From Rosettibacter firmus (GTDB lineage Bacteria > Bacteroidota > Ignavibacteria > Ignavibacteriales > Melioribacteraceae): a stretch of DNA of 64,000 bases. Of this stretch, positions 16,266 to 26,239 are shown in pieces. The first letter of the stretch is position 1. The number at the start of each line of letters is the position of its first letter. The stretch is from positions 1 through 64,000 of the forward strand of contig NZ_JAYKGJ010000001.1 of assembly GCF_036860695.1 (NCBI RefSeq), read 5' to 3'. A model generated the notes under the pieces. It was not told where the DNA came from. It did no database searches and saw nothing but the letters and a program-made list of their open reading frames with translations. The translations under genes were made by a program, and so were the position numbers.

Positions 16266-16892
16266 ATGGCAGTAGAATTTTTCTTAAAGAATAAACTAAT
16301 CAATGGGATAAATTATAATGAATATTTTAATTCATTAAAAAATAAGATTGAACTTATTGAGAAGAATAATCTGAAGGAAATTAATGGATATCCCGCTGAA
16401 CTATATAAATTAAATTACCAGCGTTCAACACGAATTGAAAAAACTTATAAAGTAAATGAAGAATTAATGAGATTAATTAAATATATATCAGAGCAATACT
16501 GGCTTATTATTACTGAACACTGGTGTGGAGATTCAGCACAGATAGTACCATATATTTCAAAGATTGCTGAGTGTAATGAAAAAATAAATTTAATTATTAT
16601 TGAAAGAGATAAAAACCTTGATATAATGGATATGTATTTAACAAATGGGACAAGAAGCATTCCCAAATTGATTGCTTTCGATTATGATGGTAAAGAGTTA
16701 TTTCAGTGGGGACCAAGACCAAAAGAGGCACAGGAATTAATTAATAAAGCAAAAGCAGAAGGAAAATCTAAAAAAGAATTCCTTGAATTATTACATAAGT
16801 GGTATGCAAAAGACAAAGGTAAATCTATTGAAAAAGAATTTTATGAAATCATTAATAGTCTTATCAATCATTATAATCAAAAGGAAAAATGA
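16266..16892 (+). CDS. Thioredoxin-fold protein with a single active-site cysteine
   Basis: 208 residues of the thioredoxin superfamily. The active-site loop is WCGDS (Trp86-Ser90), so the second cysteine of CxxC is a serine. The cis-proline is Pro133 in RSIPK. No signal peptide, so it is cytoplasmic. It resembles the WCGDC-type thioredoxin-like proteins of Bacteroidota and Bacilli, whose role is not settled. With one cysteine it cannot form the usual internal disulphide, and monothiol or bacillithiol-type chemistry would be needed. It overlaps by 29 bp, tail to tail, with the MORN/TonB_C gene on the other strand. A promoter-like site lies just upstream. Confidence 0.75.
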   Translation: MAVEFFLKNKLINGINYNEYFNSLKNKIELIEKNNLKEINGYPAELYKLNYQRSTRIEKTYKVNEELMRLIKYISEQYWLIITEHWCGDSAQIVPYISKIAECNEKINLIIIERDKNLDIMDMYLTNGTRSIPKLIAFDYDGKELFQWGPRPKEAQELINKAKAEGKSKKEFLELLHKWYAKDKGKSIEKEFYEIINSLINHYNQKEK

Positions 16893-18042
16893 TTTTAACT
16901 TTTGCATCTACATCTTTACCACCTGATCTTGCAGGATTAAATTTAGTTTCCATTAATGCAGATTCAACTGCTTCATCACATCCATATCCAATTCCCTGCA
17001 AAACTTTCGTATCCCGTACAATACCAAATTTGTCAATAAATGTTTCAATAATAATTTCACCCTTCAACTTTAATCTTTTTGCTATAAAAGGAATTCTTAA
17101 ATGATCATTTATGCTTCTTAAACCACCAACAGGATAAGGACATTCTTCAAAATCACAAATTATTTCTGTTTTTGTTCTGATGTTTTCCGGAGATTGACTT
17201 GTTATAATATTTTGTTTTTTATTTTCATTATTAACATTATTTTCTTGAGTTGTCTTATTATTATCAAAAGTTCCGTTATTCAATACTAAAGACTTATCAA
17301 AAATCTTAAATTCAACATTAAGTGTAACTCTTGAACGAACTACTTTGCCATCTTTTTGACCAGGAATAAATTTTGTTTTTTTCACTGCTTCTTCAGCAGC
17401 TTCGTTGCAACCCAATCCCAAACCTTTTATGATTTCAGTTTCAACAACATCTCCCTTTTCATCAATTGTGGCTATTAAAATTACAGTTCCTTCGAGTCCA
17501 TACATTAAAGCATGTTCTGGATAAATTAAATTATCCTGAATAATTTTCATTCCCCCAAGTGGTATTGGACAAATATCAACATCACAAATTAAATCCTGCT
17601 TTTTCTTTTTAAGCAATTCCTGTTGTCTGTTGCCAGCTAAATACAATTCTGGAGGTGCTACGTAGGTAGAGTCATAATCAAAAAGTTTTGAAGAGATAAG
17701 AATTCCATTTTCGTATATATTTATTTCTTTCAAAGCTCCGTTATCATAATAGATCCGATGAGTGCCATCTTTAATACCATCTTTTACAAAATATTCTTCT
17801 TTAATTAATCCACTTTCATAAAACTCACGAACCAGACCATGAAGTTTACCTTTACTGAATTCTTTAATCATCATTAAGTTACCATTAGGGAAATACCAAT
17901 ATGAAGTTCCATCGAGTATGTCATTAACATATGAAATTTCATAATATAGATTACCATCTGGATAATAGCCTTTTACTATACCATTTTGAGCAAAAGATTT
18001 ACTCAATATTACTAAAAAGCAAGTAATTATAATTTTTTTCAT
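16864..18042 (-). CDS. Exported MORN-repeat protein with two TonB C-terminal-type domains
   Basis: 392 residues. A signal peptide (1-19, ending SFAQ) precedes about four MORN_2-type repeats (about 21-118; DG or NG followed by an aromatic at ~23-residue spacing), then a Lys-rich linker. Two TonB_C-like domains follow (about 153-248 and 296-390). Each has the same cysteine pattern: CDxxxCPxPxGG (Cys153/158 and Cys296/301) and GxGxGCxEA (Cys212 and Cys355). There is no transmembrane anchor or Pro-rich span, so it is not a normal TonB and is probably periplasmic or at the outer surface. The two domains look like an internal duplication. A single gene, tail-to-tail with the thioredoxin-like gene. 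Confidence 0.78.
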   Translation of the reverse strand: MKKIIITCFLVILSKSFAQNGIVKGYYPDGNLYYEISYVNDILDGTSYWYFPNGNLMMIKEFSKGKLHGLVREFYESGLIKEEYFVKDGIKDGTHRIYYDNGALKEINIYENGILISSKLFDYDSTYVAPPELYLAGNRQQELLKKKKQDLICDVDICPIPLGGMKIIQDNLIYPEHALMYGLEGTVILIATIDEKGDVVETEIIKGLGLGCNEAAEEAVKKTKFIPGQKDGKVVRSRVTLNVEFKIFDKSLVLNNGTFDNNKTTQENNVNNENKKQNIITSQSPENIRTKTEIICDFEECPYPVGGLRSINDHLRIPFIAKRLKLKGEIIIETFIDKFGIVRDTKVLQGIGYGCDEAVESALMETKFNPARSGGKDVDAKVKIIFPFDYND

Positions 18043-18131
18043 ATAAATCTTATTCTTCTATAAATCAATAAAATAACTTGAATCATAAATATAAAATGAA
18101 AAAACTTAATTAAAGAAAGCAAATTTAACTT

Positions 18132-18162
18132 TTTGATATTTCTTAAGTTTTGCATAATTTTG
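18132..18162 (+). promoter_or_regulatory. Bacteroidota-type promoter of tRNA-Leu (and tig-clpP)
   Basis: TTTG at 18132-18135, a 19-nt spacer and TAATTTTG at 18155-18162 match the Bacteroidota sigma consensus exactly. The -7 element ends 9 nt before the mature tRNA. Since tig begins 33 bp after the tRNA with no other promoter visible, tRNA-Leu, tig and clpP may share this start. Confidence 0.65.
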
Positions 18163-18171
18163 CAAGCCAAT

Positions 18172-18255
<84 letters not shown>

Positions 18256-18287
18256 GAGAAATAATTAAATAAACTAAAGAGGTATCA

Positions 18288-19592
18288 TTGGAATATAAAG
18301 TAAATCAACTCGAAGATTCGATTCAAGAACTCGAAGTAAACTTAACTTATGAGGAAATATTGCCTGATATTGAAAAGGCATATGAAGAAGAAAGAAAAAA
18401 TATAACTATTGATGGTTTTCGAAAAGGTAAAGCACCTATTTCGTTAATCAAAAAATTTTATGGCGAAGCAATAGAACATGAAGCAAGTGAGAAAATCGCT
18501 AATAAAAAATTCTGGGAAATTATTGAAAAAGAAAACATTCAACCTATAAGTGTTCCCATTCTTACTGATATTAATTATGTCAAAGGTGATAAACTTTTCT
18601 TTAAAATAAAATATGAAATAACTCCAAAAATAGAATTAAAAAATTATAAAAATCTTGAAATCGAAAAACCAATTTTTAAAGTCAATGATGAAGAAGTAGA
18701 AAAAGAAATTGAATTTTTACTAAACTCAAATGCAAGTTTCGAAGAAGCTGAATCAGTAGAAAATAATAATTATCGAATAACTGTCAACTTACAGAGAGTT
18801 GATGAGTCTGGATTACCAATAATTGGACAACGAACGGAAAATATTGTAATAGACTTAAAAGATGAAAGAGTAAATCAACAAATTGTAGAAAATGCTATCG
18901 GGAAAAAAGTTGGTGAAAAATTTCCATTCCATTTTGTTGATGAACATCATCATGGAGAAGAACTTCATAGAGAAGAATATCATTATGAAGCTGAAATTAT
19001 AAAAATCGAGAAAAAAGTAATCCCCGAACCCAATGAAGAGATTATTAAGAAGATTACCAATAATAAAGCCTCGAATTTAGAAGAATGGAAAAACTTGATA
19101 AGAAAAAATATTACCGAATATTATAACGAACAATCTGAAGATATTTTTACAAATAATCTATTAAATGAAGTCGTAAAGAACAACGATTTTAATCCACCTC
19201 CAAGTTTTGTTGAATCACTTCACAAAAGATTTGTTGAATATGAGAAAGAAAATGCCAAGAGATTAAGACAAAGAATTGATGAGCAGATTGTATCTGAATA
19301 TTACAAACCAAAAGCTGAATGGAATGCAAAATGGCAAATTATTCTTGAAAACATTGCAAAAGCAGAAAATATTACTGTCGATGATTCAGATCTTGAAAAA
19401 CTTGCTAAAGAAGAATCAGAAAAAATAGGGATTAGCGTTGAAAAGCTTGTAAAATACTATAAAGACACAAATAAAATTTATACATTGCTTGAAAATAAAG
19501 TAATCAACTTCTTAAAAGAAAATACTAAAATAAAAGAAGTAGATGCAGAAGAATATTTAAAAGAGAAAAGGGAAAATAAAAATGAAACATAA
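18288..19592 (+). CDS. tig: Trigger factor
   Basis: Ribosome-associated chaperone of 434 residues. The N-terminal ribosome-binding domain contains the signature GFRKGKAP (about residues 43-50, FRK loop). The middle peptidyl-prolyl isomerase domain is reduced and carries a His-rich stretch ([16 protein letters not shown], near residue 230). The rest is the helical C-terminal arm. The start is TTG at 18288, fixed by AAAGAGG at 18276-18282, 5 nt upstream; it gives the normal MEYKV beginning. It overlaps clpP by 11 bp, the usual tig-clpP pairing. Confidence 0.93.
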   Translation: MEYKVNQLEDSIQELEVNLTYEEILPDIEKAYEEERKNITIDGFRKGKAPISLIKKFYGEAIEHEASEKIANKKFWEIIEKENIQPISVPILTDINYVKGDKLFFKIKYEITPKIELKNYKNLEIEKPIFKVNDEEVEKEIEFLLNSNASFEEAESVENNNYRITVNLQRVDESGLPIIGQRTENIVIDLKDERVNQQIVENAIGKKVGEKFPFHFVDEHHHGEELHREEYHYEAEIIKIEKKVIPEPNEEIIKKITNNKASNLEEWKNLIRKNITEYYNEQSEDIFTNNLLNEVVKNNDFNPPPSFVESLHKRFVEYEKENAKRLRQRIDEQIVSEYYKPKAEWNAKWQIILENIAKAENITVDDSDLEKLAKEESEKIGISVEKLVKYYKDTNKIYTLLENKVINFLKENTKIKEVDAEEYLKEKRENKNET

Positions 19593-20256
19593 TAATTCTG
19601 AATTTCCTTTATATCAAAAAAAATATGAAATATATAATCAACTTGTTCCTTATGTAATTGAGCAGACTGGCCGTGGCGAACGAGGAATGGATATTTTCTC
19701 GAGATTGCTTCGTGAAAGAATTATATTCCTTGGAACAGCAATCGACGATCATGTTGCAAGTCTTGTAATTGCTCAATTACTCTTCCTCGAAGCTGAAGAT
19801 CCTGATAAGGATATTTATCTTTACATAAATTCTCCTGGAGGTAGTGTTTCTGCTGGATTGGCAATTTATGATACGATGAGATATATACGTTCTAAAGTTT
19901 CAACAATATGTGTGGGACTCGCAGCAAGTATGGCAGCAGTTCTTTTAGCAGGTGGTGAAGAAGGTAAACGCTCTGCACTCCCCCACTCAAAAATATTAAT
20001 TCACCAACCTTGGGTTGGAGGCTTACAAGGTCAAACAACCGATATTGAAATTCATGCTCGAGAAATGATTAAAACTCGTGATACAATTTATAAAATACTT
20101 TCTGAACATACTGGAAAACCTTATGAACAAATTGCTAAAGACTGTGATAGAGATTATTTCCTTACTGCAGAAGAAGCAAAAGAATATAATTTAATCGACA
20201 ATATTTTAACTCATCGTTCTTCACCTACAAATGAAAAGGATAAAAAATCAGCATAA
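19582..20256 (+). CDS. clpP: ATP-dependent Clp protease proteolytic subunit
   Basis: Serine protease of 224 residues that forms the double-heptamer chamber of ClpXP/ClpCP. The triad is visible as Ser116 (GLAASMAAV), His141 (LIHQPWVGG) and Asp191 ([11 protein letters not shown]). About 20 residues precede the mature protease. The ATG lies inside the end of tig (11-bp overlap), so translation is probably coupled. No clpX follows in the window; the Clp ATPase here is clpC at 39.2-41.7 kb. An intrinsic terminator follows at 20307-20328. Confidence 0.97.
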   Translation: MKHNNSEFPLYQKKYEIYNQLVPYVIEQTGRGERGMDIFSRLLRERIIFLGTAIDDHVASLVIAQLLFLEAEDPDKDIYLYINSPGGSVSAGLAIYDTMRYIRSKVSTICVGLAASMAAVLLAGGEEGKRSALPHSKILIHQPWVGGLQGQTTDIEIHAREMIKTRDTIYKILSEHTGKPYEQIAKDCDRDYFLTAEEAKEYNLIDNILTHRSSPTNEKDKKSA

Positions 20257-20306
20257 TTAATGAGTCATTTTAAAAATACTTTTTATAATATAAAATTTAC
20301 ATTTAT

Positions 20307-20328
20307 AAAGGGGGCTTATACCCCCTTT
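20307..20328 (+). terminator. Intrinsic terminator after clpP
   Basis: Perfect stem AAAGGGGG/CCCCCTTT with loop CTTATA, followed by TCTTTTTT. It lies 51 bp after the clpP stop. Confidence 0.9.
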
Positions 20329-20372
20329 TCTTTTTTAAATTTCAATACTTAATTAAAACTACAGAGGATTTT

Positions 20373-22526
20373 ATGAAGAGAATAAAGTTTATTTTTTTGT
20401 TTTTATTCTTTTATTTACCATTTATCTATCCCCAAAACAAATTATTGACTATTGAAGATGTTGTAATTAATTCTTACACAAAATTGTTACCTTCCAATCT
20501 ACAACAATTAAGCTGGATACCTTTTACTGATAATTATGCATATGTAGATAATCCAAATAATAATGCTGCACTTATTAAATTTGGAATCAAAAGCAATAAT
20601 CCCGATACTATTTTAAAACTTACAGAACTAAATAAACTATTAAAATCACAAAACTTCAACGAAGTATCTCACTTCCCTACTATCAACTGGTCAAATAAGG
20701 ATTCTTTTTATTTCTGGATTGAAAATAATTTATTTACTTACAACTGCATTACAAAAAAATTAACATTAACGAATTCCACAGAAGAAAACGCAGACAATAA
20801 AACAATTGCCCCTAATTCAAAATATGTAGCATATACTAAAGCAAACAATCTCTTTATTTCACTTGAACCTTCAAAACCAATTCAAGTTACTTTTGAAACA
20901 GATACAAATATTGTATGTGGTCAGGCAGTTCATAGAAATGAATTTGGGATTCAAAATGGAATTTTCTGGTCTCCAAAATCAAACTACATCGCTTTTTACA
21001 GAATGGATCAAACTATGGTGACAGATTATCCCATAATTGATATTTCATATACCCCTGCAAAAATAAAAAACATAAAATATCCAATGGCTGGCCAAAATAG
21101 TCACCATGTAACTGTGGGAATTTATAATCTTAATTCAGGAAAAACAATTTATCTAAATTCAGGTGAACCATTAGATCAATATTTAACTTGCTTAACATGG
21201 TCTCCTGATGAAAAATATTTTTACATAGCACATTTAAATAGAGACCAAAATCATCTTCAATTAAAAAAATATGATGTTACTTCTGGTGAATTAGTAAAAA
21301 TCTTATTTGAAGAAAAAAATGATAAATATGTTGAACCAGAAAATCCCTTAATATTCCTACCAAATTCTAACACAAAATTTTTATGGTTCTCTGAAAGAAA
21401 TGGATTTAATCATCTTTACTTATATGATACTGATGGGAATTTATTAAGACAGGTAACTAATGGAAACTGGGAAGTAACAAACTTTATCGGCTTTGATGAT
21501 AAAGGAAAAACCATTTTAATTACGGCTACAAAAGAAAGTCCTCTTGACAGGCATGTTTATAAAGTAAATCTTGAAAATGGTAGAATAGAAAGAATTACAA
21601 ACGAACAGGGTATTCATAACATAAAAGCAAATTATAATCATAAATTTTTTATTGATTCATACTCAAATTTAAATACACCTCGTCAAATTAATTTATTAAA
21701 CCACAAAGGAGAAGTAATAAAAAATCTTCTAACATCAGAAAATCCTTTGAAAGATTATAAAATTGGAAGCACAAAAATTTTCAGTATTAAAAATGATGGT
21801 ATCGATCTTTACTGCAGAATGATTTTACCTCCAGATTTTGATGAAACAAAAAAATATCCAGTAATAGTGTATGTATATGGTGGTCCTCATGCACAGGAAG
21901 TAACAAATTCTTTTGGATATGGAAGATATTTTTTATGGTTTTACATGATGGCTCAAAAAGGTTATATAATATTTACTCTTGATAATCGTGGTTCGGCAAA
22001 TAGAGGTCTTGAATTTGAACAAGCAACTTTCAGAAGATTAGGAACTATTGAAATTAAAGATCAAATGGCAGGCATTAACTACTTAAAATCACTTCCATAT
22101 ATTGATACAACAAGATTTGGTGTATTTGGCTGGAGTTATGGTGGATTTATGACTACATCTTTAATGTTAAGAACTAATAATACATTTAAAGTTGGTGTTG
22201 GTGGTGGAGCTGTAATTGATTGGAAATTCTACGAAGTTATGTATACAGAAAGATATATGGATACACCTCAAAATAATCCTGATGGTTATAAGGAAGCTTC
22301 GTTATTAAATTATGTCCAGAATTTAAATGGTAAACTTCTTTTAGTTCATGGAACATCTGATCCTGTTGTTGTATGGCAACATACATTATCTTTTGTTCAA
22401 AAAGCAACACAATTAAACAAACCTCTGGATTATTTCCCATACATTGGACACGAACATGGTGTTACTGGCAAAGATGCTCTTCATCTTTTTACTAAAATTA
22501 CTAATTATTTTCTCGATAATTTATAA
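20373..22526 (+). CDS. Exported dipeptidyl-peptidase IV-like S9B peptidase
   Basis: 717 residues. A signal peptide (1-20) sends it to the periplasm. An N-terminal beta-propeller (about 40-460) and a C-terminal alpha/beta-hydrolase domain follow. The catalytic residues are Ser588 (GWSYGGF), Asp663 (GTSDPVV) and His695 (GHEHGV). It cleaves X-Pro or X-Ala dipeptides from peptide N-termini, as the family does, and so helps use external protein. A GAGG lies ahead of the ATG. It is a single gene between the clpP terminator and the receiver-array gene. Confidence 0.9.
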   Translation: MKRIKFIFLFLFFYLPFIYPQNKLLTIEDVVINSYTKLLPSNLQQLSWIPFTDNYAYVDNPNNNAALIKFGIKSNNPDTILKLTELNKLLKSQNFNEVSHFPTINWSNKDSFYFWIENNLFTYNCITKKLTLTNSTEENADNKTIAPNSKYVAYTKANNLFISLEPSKPIQVTFETDTNIVCGQAVHRNEFGIQNGIFWSPKSNYIAFYRMDQTMVTDYPIIDISYTPAKIKNIKYPMAGQNSHHVTVGIYNLNSGKTIYLNSGEPLDQYLTCLTWSPDEKYFYIAHLNRDQNHLQLKKYDVTSGELVKILFEEKNDKYVEPENPLIFLPNSNTKFLWFSERNGFNHLYLYDTDGNLLRQVTNGNWEVTNFIGFDDKGKTILITATKESPLDRHVYKVNLENGRIERITNEQGIHNIKANYNHKFFIDSYSNLNTPRQINLLNHKGEVIKNLLTSENPLKDYKIGSTKIFSIKNDGIDLYCRMILPPDFDETKKYPVIVYVYGGPHAQEVTNSFGYGRYFLWFYMMAQKGYIIFTLDNRGSANRGLEFEQATFRRLGTIEIKDQMAGINYLKSLPYIDTTRFGVFGWSYGGFMTTSLMLRTNNTFKVGVGGGAVIDWKFYEVMYTERYMDTPQNNPDGYKEASLLNYVQNLNGKLLLVHGTSDPVVVWQHTLSFVQKATQLNKPLDYFPYIGHEHGVTGKDALHLFTKITNYFLDNL

Positions 22527-22640
22527 AGGATTGTATAGTGCAAGGATCAATAATGTTCTATAAAAATGAATATTAAGAAGAACGTAGTTTTAACTATAAA
22601 TCAATTTTTATATCTTTAAATTAATTTTAAGAAAAAATGT

Positions 22641-24968
22641 ATGTATAATGAACTTAATGAAATAGTATTACGACTTTTTGAATTAGCAGAGTTTGCCAAA
22701 AGAAGAGATAAATTTTTCCTTGATGAAGTTTGCAACTTTTTAGTCAAAGAATTTAATCTCGAGGCTGCTGTAATTTTTAGATTAAACGATAATAAAACTC
22801 TAAAATTATTAGGTAAACCGAATAACATAAGCAAAGAATTCTTAAAGAATAATAATTTTTATTGTAATGATTGCAATAATATTACAGAAGACAATCAATA
22901 CACAATAAATACAAAATTAGAGTGTAATGCAAAAATTACAAATAATAAATTCCCTGAATCCTGTATTTACGTCAAAATATCTGATACCATAAAGCTTATA
23001 ATCAAAATTGCTTATAAAACAGAATTAGAAAAACAGAAAAAAAATATAATTGAAAATACTTTACGTCTTATAGGATTATTCATTCAATACTGGTTTAATC
23101 GTCAACCTGATTCAATAAATTATTTCCCTAATATAGTTACCCGCATTACACAGGAATTAAAACTTAATGCCAATACAATAATTAATTCATATACTGCCCT
23201 TTCATCGAGTAAAGAAATTAATCAAGAATTATTAACATCAATAAAGAAAAATGTCCAGAGTATTTTATTAAATATTAACGATTTGAATGAACTATCTAAA
23301 TATGAATCCAATAATTTGCAAATTAATGCTCAGGAGATAAACCTATATAACTTTTTAAATGATATTATAAATCTATTTAAGAGTAAGGTAAACAAAAATT
23401 TAAATTACGAATTAGAAATTGTAGACATTAAACAACCAGTAAAAAAAGATGAACAAAAACTCAAATATATTTTAAGTACATTAATTTATGTTGCTACTAT
23501 TTTAGCAGAAGAAGGTAAAATACATATTAAGGTATTACCTCGTACATATGGCTTAGAATTTTATATATCAAATGAAGGGAAGAACTTATCAGAAGATATA
23601 TTAAACAATTTCTTTGAACCATATAAACTTCAACATATAGATGAATTTAAGAATTCAAATCTGACAAATTTAAGCTTAACATTAGTTCAAAAATATATTA
23701 ATTTTCTTGGTGGAAATATTACTGTTAAAAATAATAAACAAAAAGGAATAACTTTTAACTTTACAATAAATGGAGCTAAGATGTCAGAATTAGAATCTAC
23801 AATATCAAAACTACCACAATCTTCTACAAATAAGAATAAAGTTCTTGTAATAGAAGACGATTATGCAACATCAAAGCTTCTTAGCAATTATCTTAATAAA
23901 TGGGGTTACGTACCTTCAATTGTTAGTACAGAAGAACAGGTATTTGATATTATAAACAATGAACATTTGTTAGCAATAATTCTGGATATCGAAATTACGA
24001 GTACAAATGGATTGGAACTTCTCAAAAAAATTCACGAACATCCAAATACTAAAAATGTACCCGTTATTGTTTGTTCTATTGAACCAGAACAACAAAAAGC
24101 TTTCTTGATGGGAGCAGTAGAATATTTTGTTAAGCCAATCAATTATAATTATCTCGTAGAAGTTTTAACAAATTATAAATTAAGAAAAAATTCAACAATA
24201 CTTTGTGTAGATGATGATGTTCCTACTCTGAACTTAATTAAACAAGCTATTGAGAGTGCTGGCTTTAATGCATTAGCAGAAAATGTTTCGGCAAATGTTA
24301 TGGATTTAATTAAAGATAAAGATATTGACTTAGCAATTATCGATTTAGATATGCCTTATCCAAATGGATTTGAATTAATAAAAATGATTAAATCAGAAAA
24401 ACGTTTTACACATCTACCAATAATTATTTATACTGGAAAAGAAAATTATAAAGAAGACCTCAGTAAAATTGAAGGATTGTTTGATGAACTATTAGAAAAA
24501 CGTTCCACAAATATTGAAGACCTTGCTGATGTAATCAATGTAATGATTAATCGTTATGAAGTTCCACCACCTGCACAGGAAGTTCTTTCTAAAAAAGGAG
24601 TTAAAAAAATATTATTAGCAGAAGATTATAAACACTCACAAATTATAGTAACCAGATTATTAAAGAAAAATAATTTTGAAGATATCGTTGTTGTTGAAAA
24701 TGGAGAAGATGCTGTAAGGATGGCAAAACAAGAAAAATTTGATTTGATACTGATGGATATGCAAATGCCAATTATGAATGGTTTCGAAGCAACAGAAAAG
24801 ATACGACAATTACCTGAATATAAAGACGTACCTATTATTGCTCTTACCGCTTTTGCTATGAAAGGTGATAAAGAAAAATGTCTTGAAGTTGGTGCTACAG
24901 ACTATATACCTAAACCAATTGATAGTAAAGAATTTATTGAAAAAATAAAATATTATACGAATACATAA
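22641..24968 (+). CDS. Pseudo-histidine kinase fused to three receiver domains
   Basis: 775 residues, cytoplasmic. An N-terminal GAF-like segment (about 15-150) with a CNDCNN motif is followed by a helical dimerisation region and an ATPase-like region (about 160-385). The H-box histidine is Gln171 (ITQELK). The N-box asparagines and the DxGxG of the G1 box are also missing, so kinase activity is unlikely. Three receiver domains follow: REC1 (Asp406, phosphoacceptor Asp449, VKP lysine), REC2 (Asp524, Asp568) and REC3 (Asp662, Asp706, canonical DMQMP and PKP). REC2 has EKR in place of KP. It could integrate phosphate from several kinases. No output domain and no partner gene adjacent. Confidence 0.82.
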   Translation: MYNELNEIVLRLFELAEFAKRRDKFFLDEVCNFLVKEFNLEAAVIFRLNDNKTLKLLGKPNNISKEFLKNNNFYCNDCNNITEDNQYTINTKLECNAKITNNKFPESCIYVKISDTIKLIIKIAYKTELEKQKKNIIENTLRLIGLFIQYWFNRQPDSINYFPNIVTRITQELKLNANTIINSYTALSSSKEINQELLTSIKKNVQSILLNINDLNELSKYESNNLQINAQEINLYNFLNDIINLFKSKVNKNLNYELEIVDIKQPVKKDEQKLKYILSTLIYVATILAEEGKIHIKVLPRTYGLEFYISNEGKNLSEDILNNFFEPYKLQHIDEFKNSNLTNLSLTLVQKYINFLGGNITVKNNKQKGITFNFTINGAKMSELESTISKLPQSSTNKNKVLVIEDDYATSKLLSNYLNKWGYVPSIVSTEEQVFDIINNEHLLAIILDIEITSTNGLELLKKIHEHPNTKNVPVIVCSIEPEQQKAFLMGAVEYFVKPINYNYLVEVLTNYKLRKNSTILCVDDDVPTLNLIKQAIESAGFNALAENVSANVMDLIKDKDIDLAIIDLDMPYPNGFELIKMIKSEKRFTHLPIIIYTGKENYKEDLSKIEGLFDELLEKRSTNIEDLADVINVMINRYEVPPPAQEVLSKKGVKKILLAEDYKHSQIIVTRLLKKNNFEDIVVVENGEDAVRMAKQEKFDLILMDMQMPIMNGFEATEKIRQLPEYKDVPIIALTAFAMKGDKEKCLEVGATDYIPKPIDSKEFIEKIKYYTNT

Positions 24969-24987
24969 ACTTTATATAATTTTTCTA

Positions 24988-25488
24988 TCAACTTTCTTTA
25001 TTTAGTTCTGAATCTTTTTTTAGAACTTCTTCTTCCATTCTTATTTTATATTCTTTAAGCTTACTTGCAAGATTATTATCATTAATAGAAAGTATTTGAA
25101 CTGCAAGTAAGCCAGCATTTTTAGCTCCATCAATTGCAACTGTAGCAACAGGTACTCCTCCTGGCATTTGAACAATAGAAAGTAAAGAATCAAAACCATT
25201 AAGTGCCCCACTTTTTAATGGTACTCCAATAACAGGAAGATAAGTATAAGATGCAACTACACCAGGCAGATGTGCAGCCAAACCAGCTCCAGCTATAATA
25301 ATTTTAATTCCTCGCTCTGACAAACCTGTAACATACTCTCTTACATGATTAGGAACTCTATGTGCAGAAAGAATTCTCATTTCATATTTAATCTTAAATT
25401 CCTCCAGAACATCAGCAGCTTTTTTCATTACTGGAAGATCTGAATCGCTCCCCATAATTATACTTACCAATGGATTACTTTCAATCAT
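24988..25488 (-). CDS. purE: N5-carboxyaminoimidazole ribonucleotide mutase (class I PurE)
   Basis: 166-residue enzyme of purine synthesis that moves the carboxylate of N5-CAIR to give CAIR. The motifs MGSDSDLPVM, SAHRVPN and the active-site loop AGLAAHLPGVVAS are complete. The AHLPGV loop is that of class I (PurK-dependent) enzymes. No purK is adjacent. A GGAGT precedes the ATG by 5 nt. It is convergent with the receiver-array gene, 19 bp apart. Confidence 0.95.
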   Translation of the reverse strand: MIESNPLVSIIMGSDSDLPVMKKAADVLEEFKIKYEMRILSAHRVPNHVREYVTGLSERGIKIIIAGAGLAAHLPGVVASYTYLPVIGVPLKSGALNGFDSLLSIVQMPGGVPVATVAIDGAKNAGLLAVQILSINDNNLASKLKEYKIRMEEEVLKKDSELNKES

Positions 25489-25529
25489 AGTTACTCCTTA
25501 AAATTTTGCTATCTAATATATTAACAAAA

Positions 25530-25562
25530 AAGGCAGAGTTCAAAATTTCAACTCTGCCTTTC
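25530..25562 (-). terminator. Intrinsic terminator of the GIN-domain lipoprotein gene
   Basis: Stem AAAGGCAGAGTT/AACTCTGCCTTT (12 bp, perfect) with a 9-nt loop. In the leftward direction it ends in TTTTTTG. It separates the lipoprotein gene (ending at 25586) from purE. Confidence 0.9.
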
Positions 25563-25585
25563 AAGCTAAGGAGTATTGAATAAAT

Positions 25586-26239
25586 TTATTTACGAGTAAT
25601 CGATCCTACACCAGAAACATTTGTTTTTGTTTCTTTTGGATTTCCATAATATTTAATTGAACCAATACCAGATACAGAAGCATTAAGATAATTTTTTGCA
25701 TAAACTTCTGCATTCCCTGCTCCACTTACTGAAACATATACATCATATGCTTTTAAATCCTTTGCTTCTAAATTACCAGCTCCAGAAATTCTTGCAATTA
25801 ATATTTCACAATTTCCATTTAATTCAATATTTCCTGCACCACTTAATTCAACATCAAACTTATCAGTTTTTATATCCGATACTTTTATCATACTTGCACC
25901 AGAACTGTTTAATTCTTTTAGTTCTTTTGTGTAAATTTCAATTAATATCCCTCTTCTTGGTGAAAGATTTTTTTCGTTATATATCTTTAATTTATTATCA
26001 CGAATCTGTGTTTTAATGTATGGTAACAAATTTTCTTCTGCAGATATTTTAATTGAGCTTTCATCTCCATGCTTAACATTAACTTTATATGCCCCACTAA
26101 TTTCTAAGTTCTTAAAATCTTTTATATCTCTCACTTCTGTTTTTAATTTACCATTTCCCCTAATGCCCCAGATTACACATCCACAACCACTAATAACCAA
26201 AGTAAATATTAATATCAATGATAACATTCTGTTCTTCAT
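25586..26239 (-). CDS. GIN-domain (DUF2807) lipoprotein
   Basis: 217 residues. The N-terminus has a lipobox LVISGC (Cys near residue 19), so it is a lipoprotein. The rest is the head-GIN/DUF2807 domain: a right-handed beta-solenoid with repeated SGAG/SGIG turns (SGAYKV, SSGASMI, SGAGNIE, SGAGNLE, SGAGNAE, SGIGSI, SGVGSI). Such proteins are common in Bacteroidota, with no proven function; adhesin-like roles are suggested. A TTG four codons upstream is in frame, but GGAGG lies 5 nt before the ATG at 26239, which is chosen. The gene stands alone with its own terminator. Confidence 0.88.
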   Translation of the reverse strand: MKNRMLSLILIFTLVISGCGCVIWGIRGNGKLKTEVRDIKDFKNLEISGAYKVNVKHGDESSIKISAEENLLPYIKTQIRDNKLKIYNEKNLSPRRGILIEIYTKELKELNSSGASMIKVSDIKTDKFDVELSGAGNIELNGNCEILIARISGAGNLEAKDLKAYDVYVSVSGAGNAEVYAKNYLNASVSGIGSIKYYGNPKETKTNVSGVGSITRK

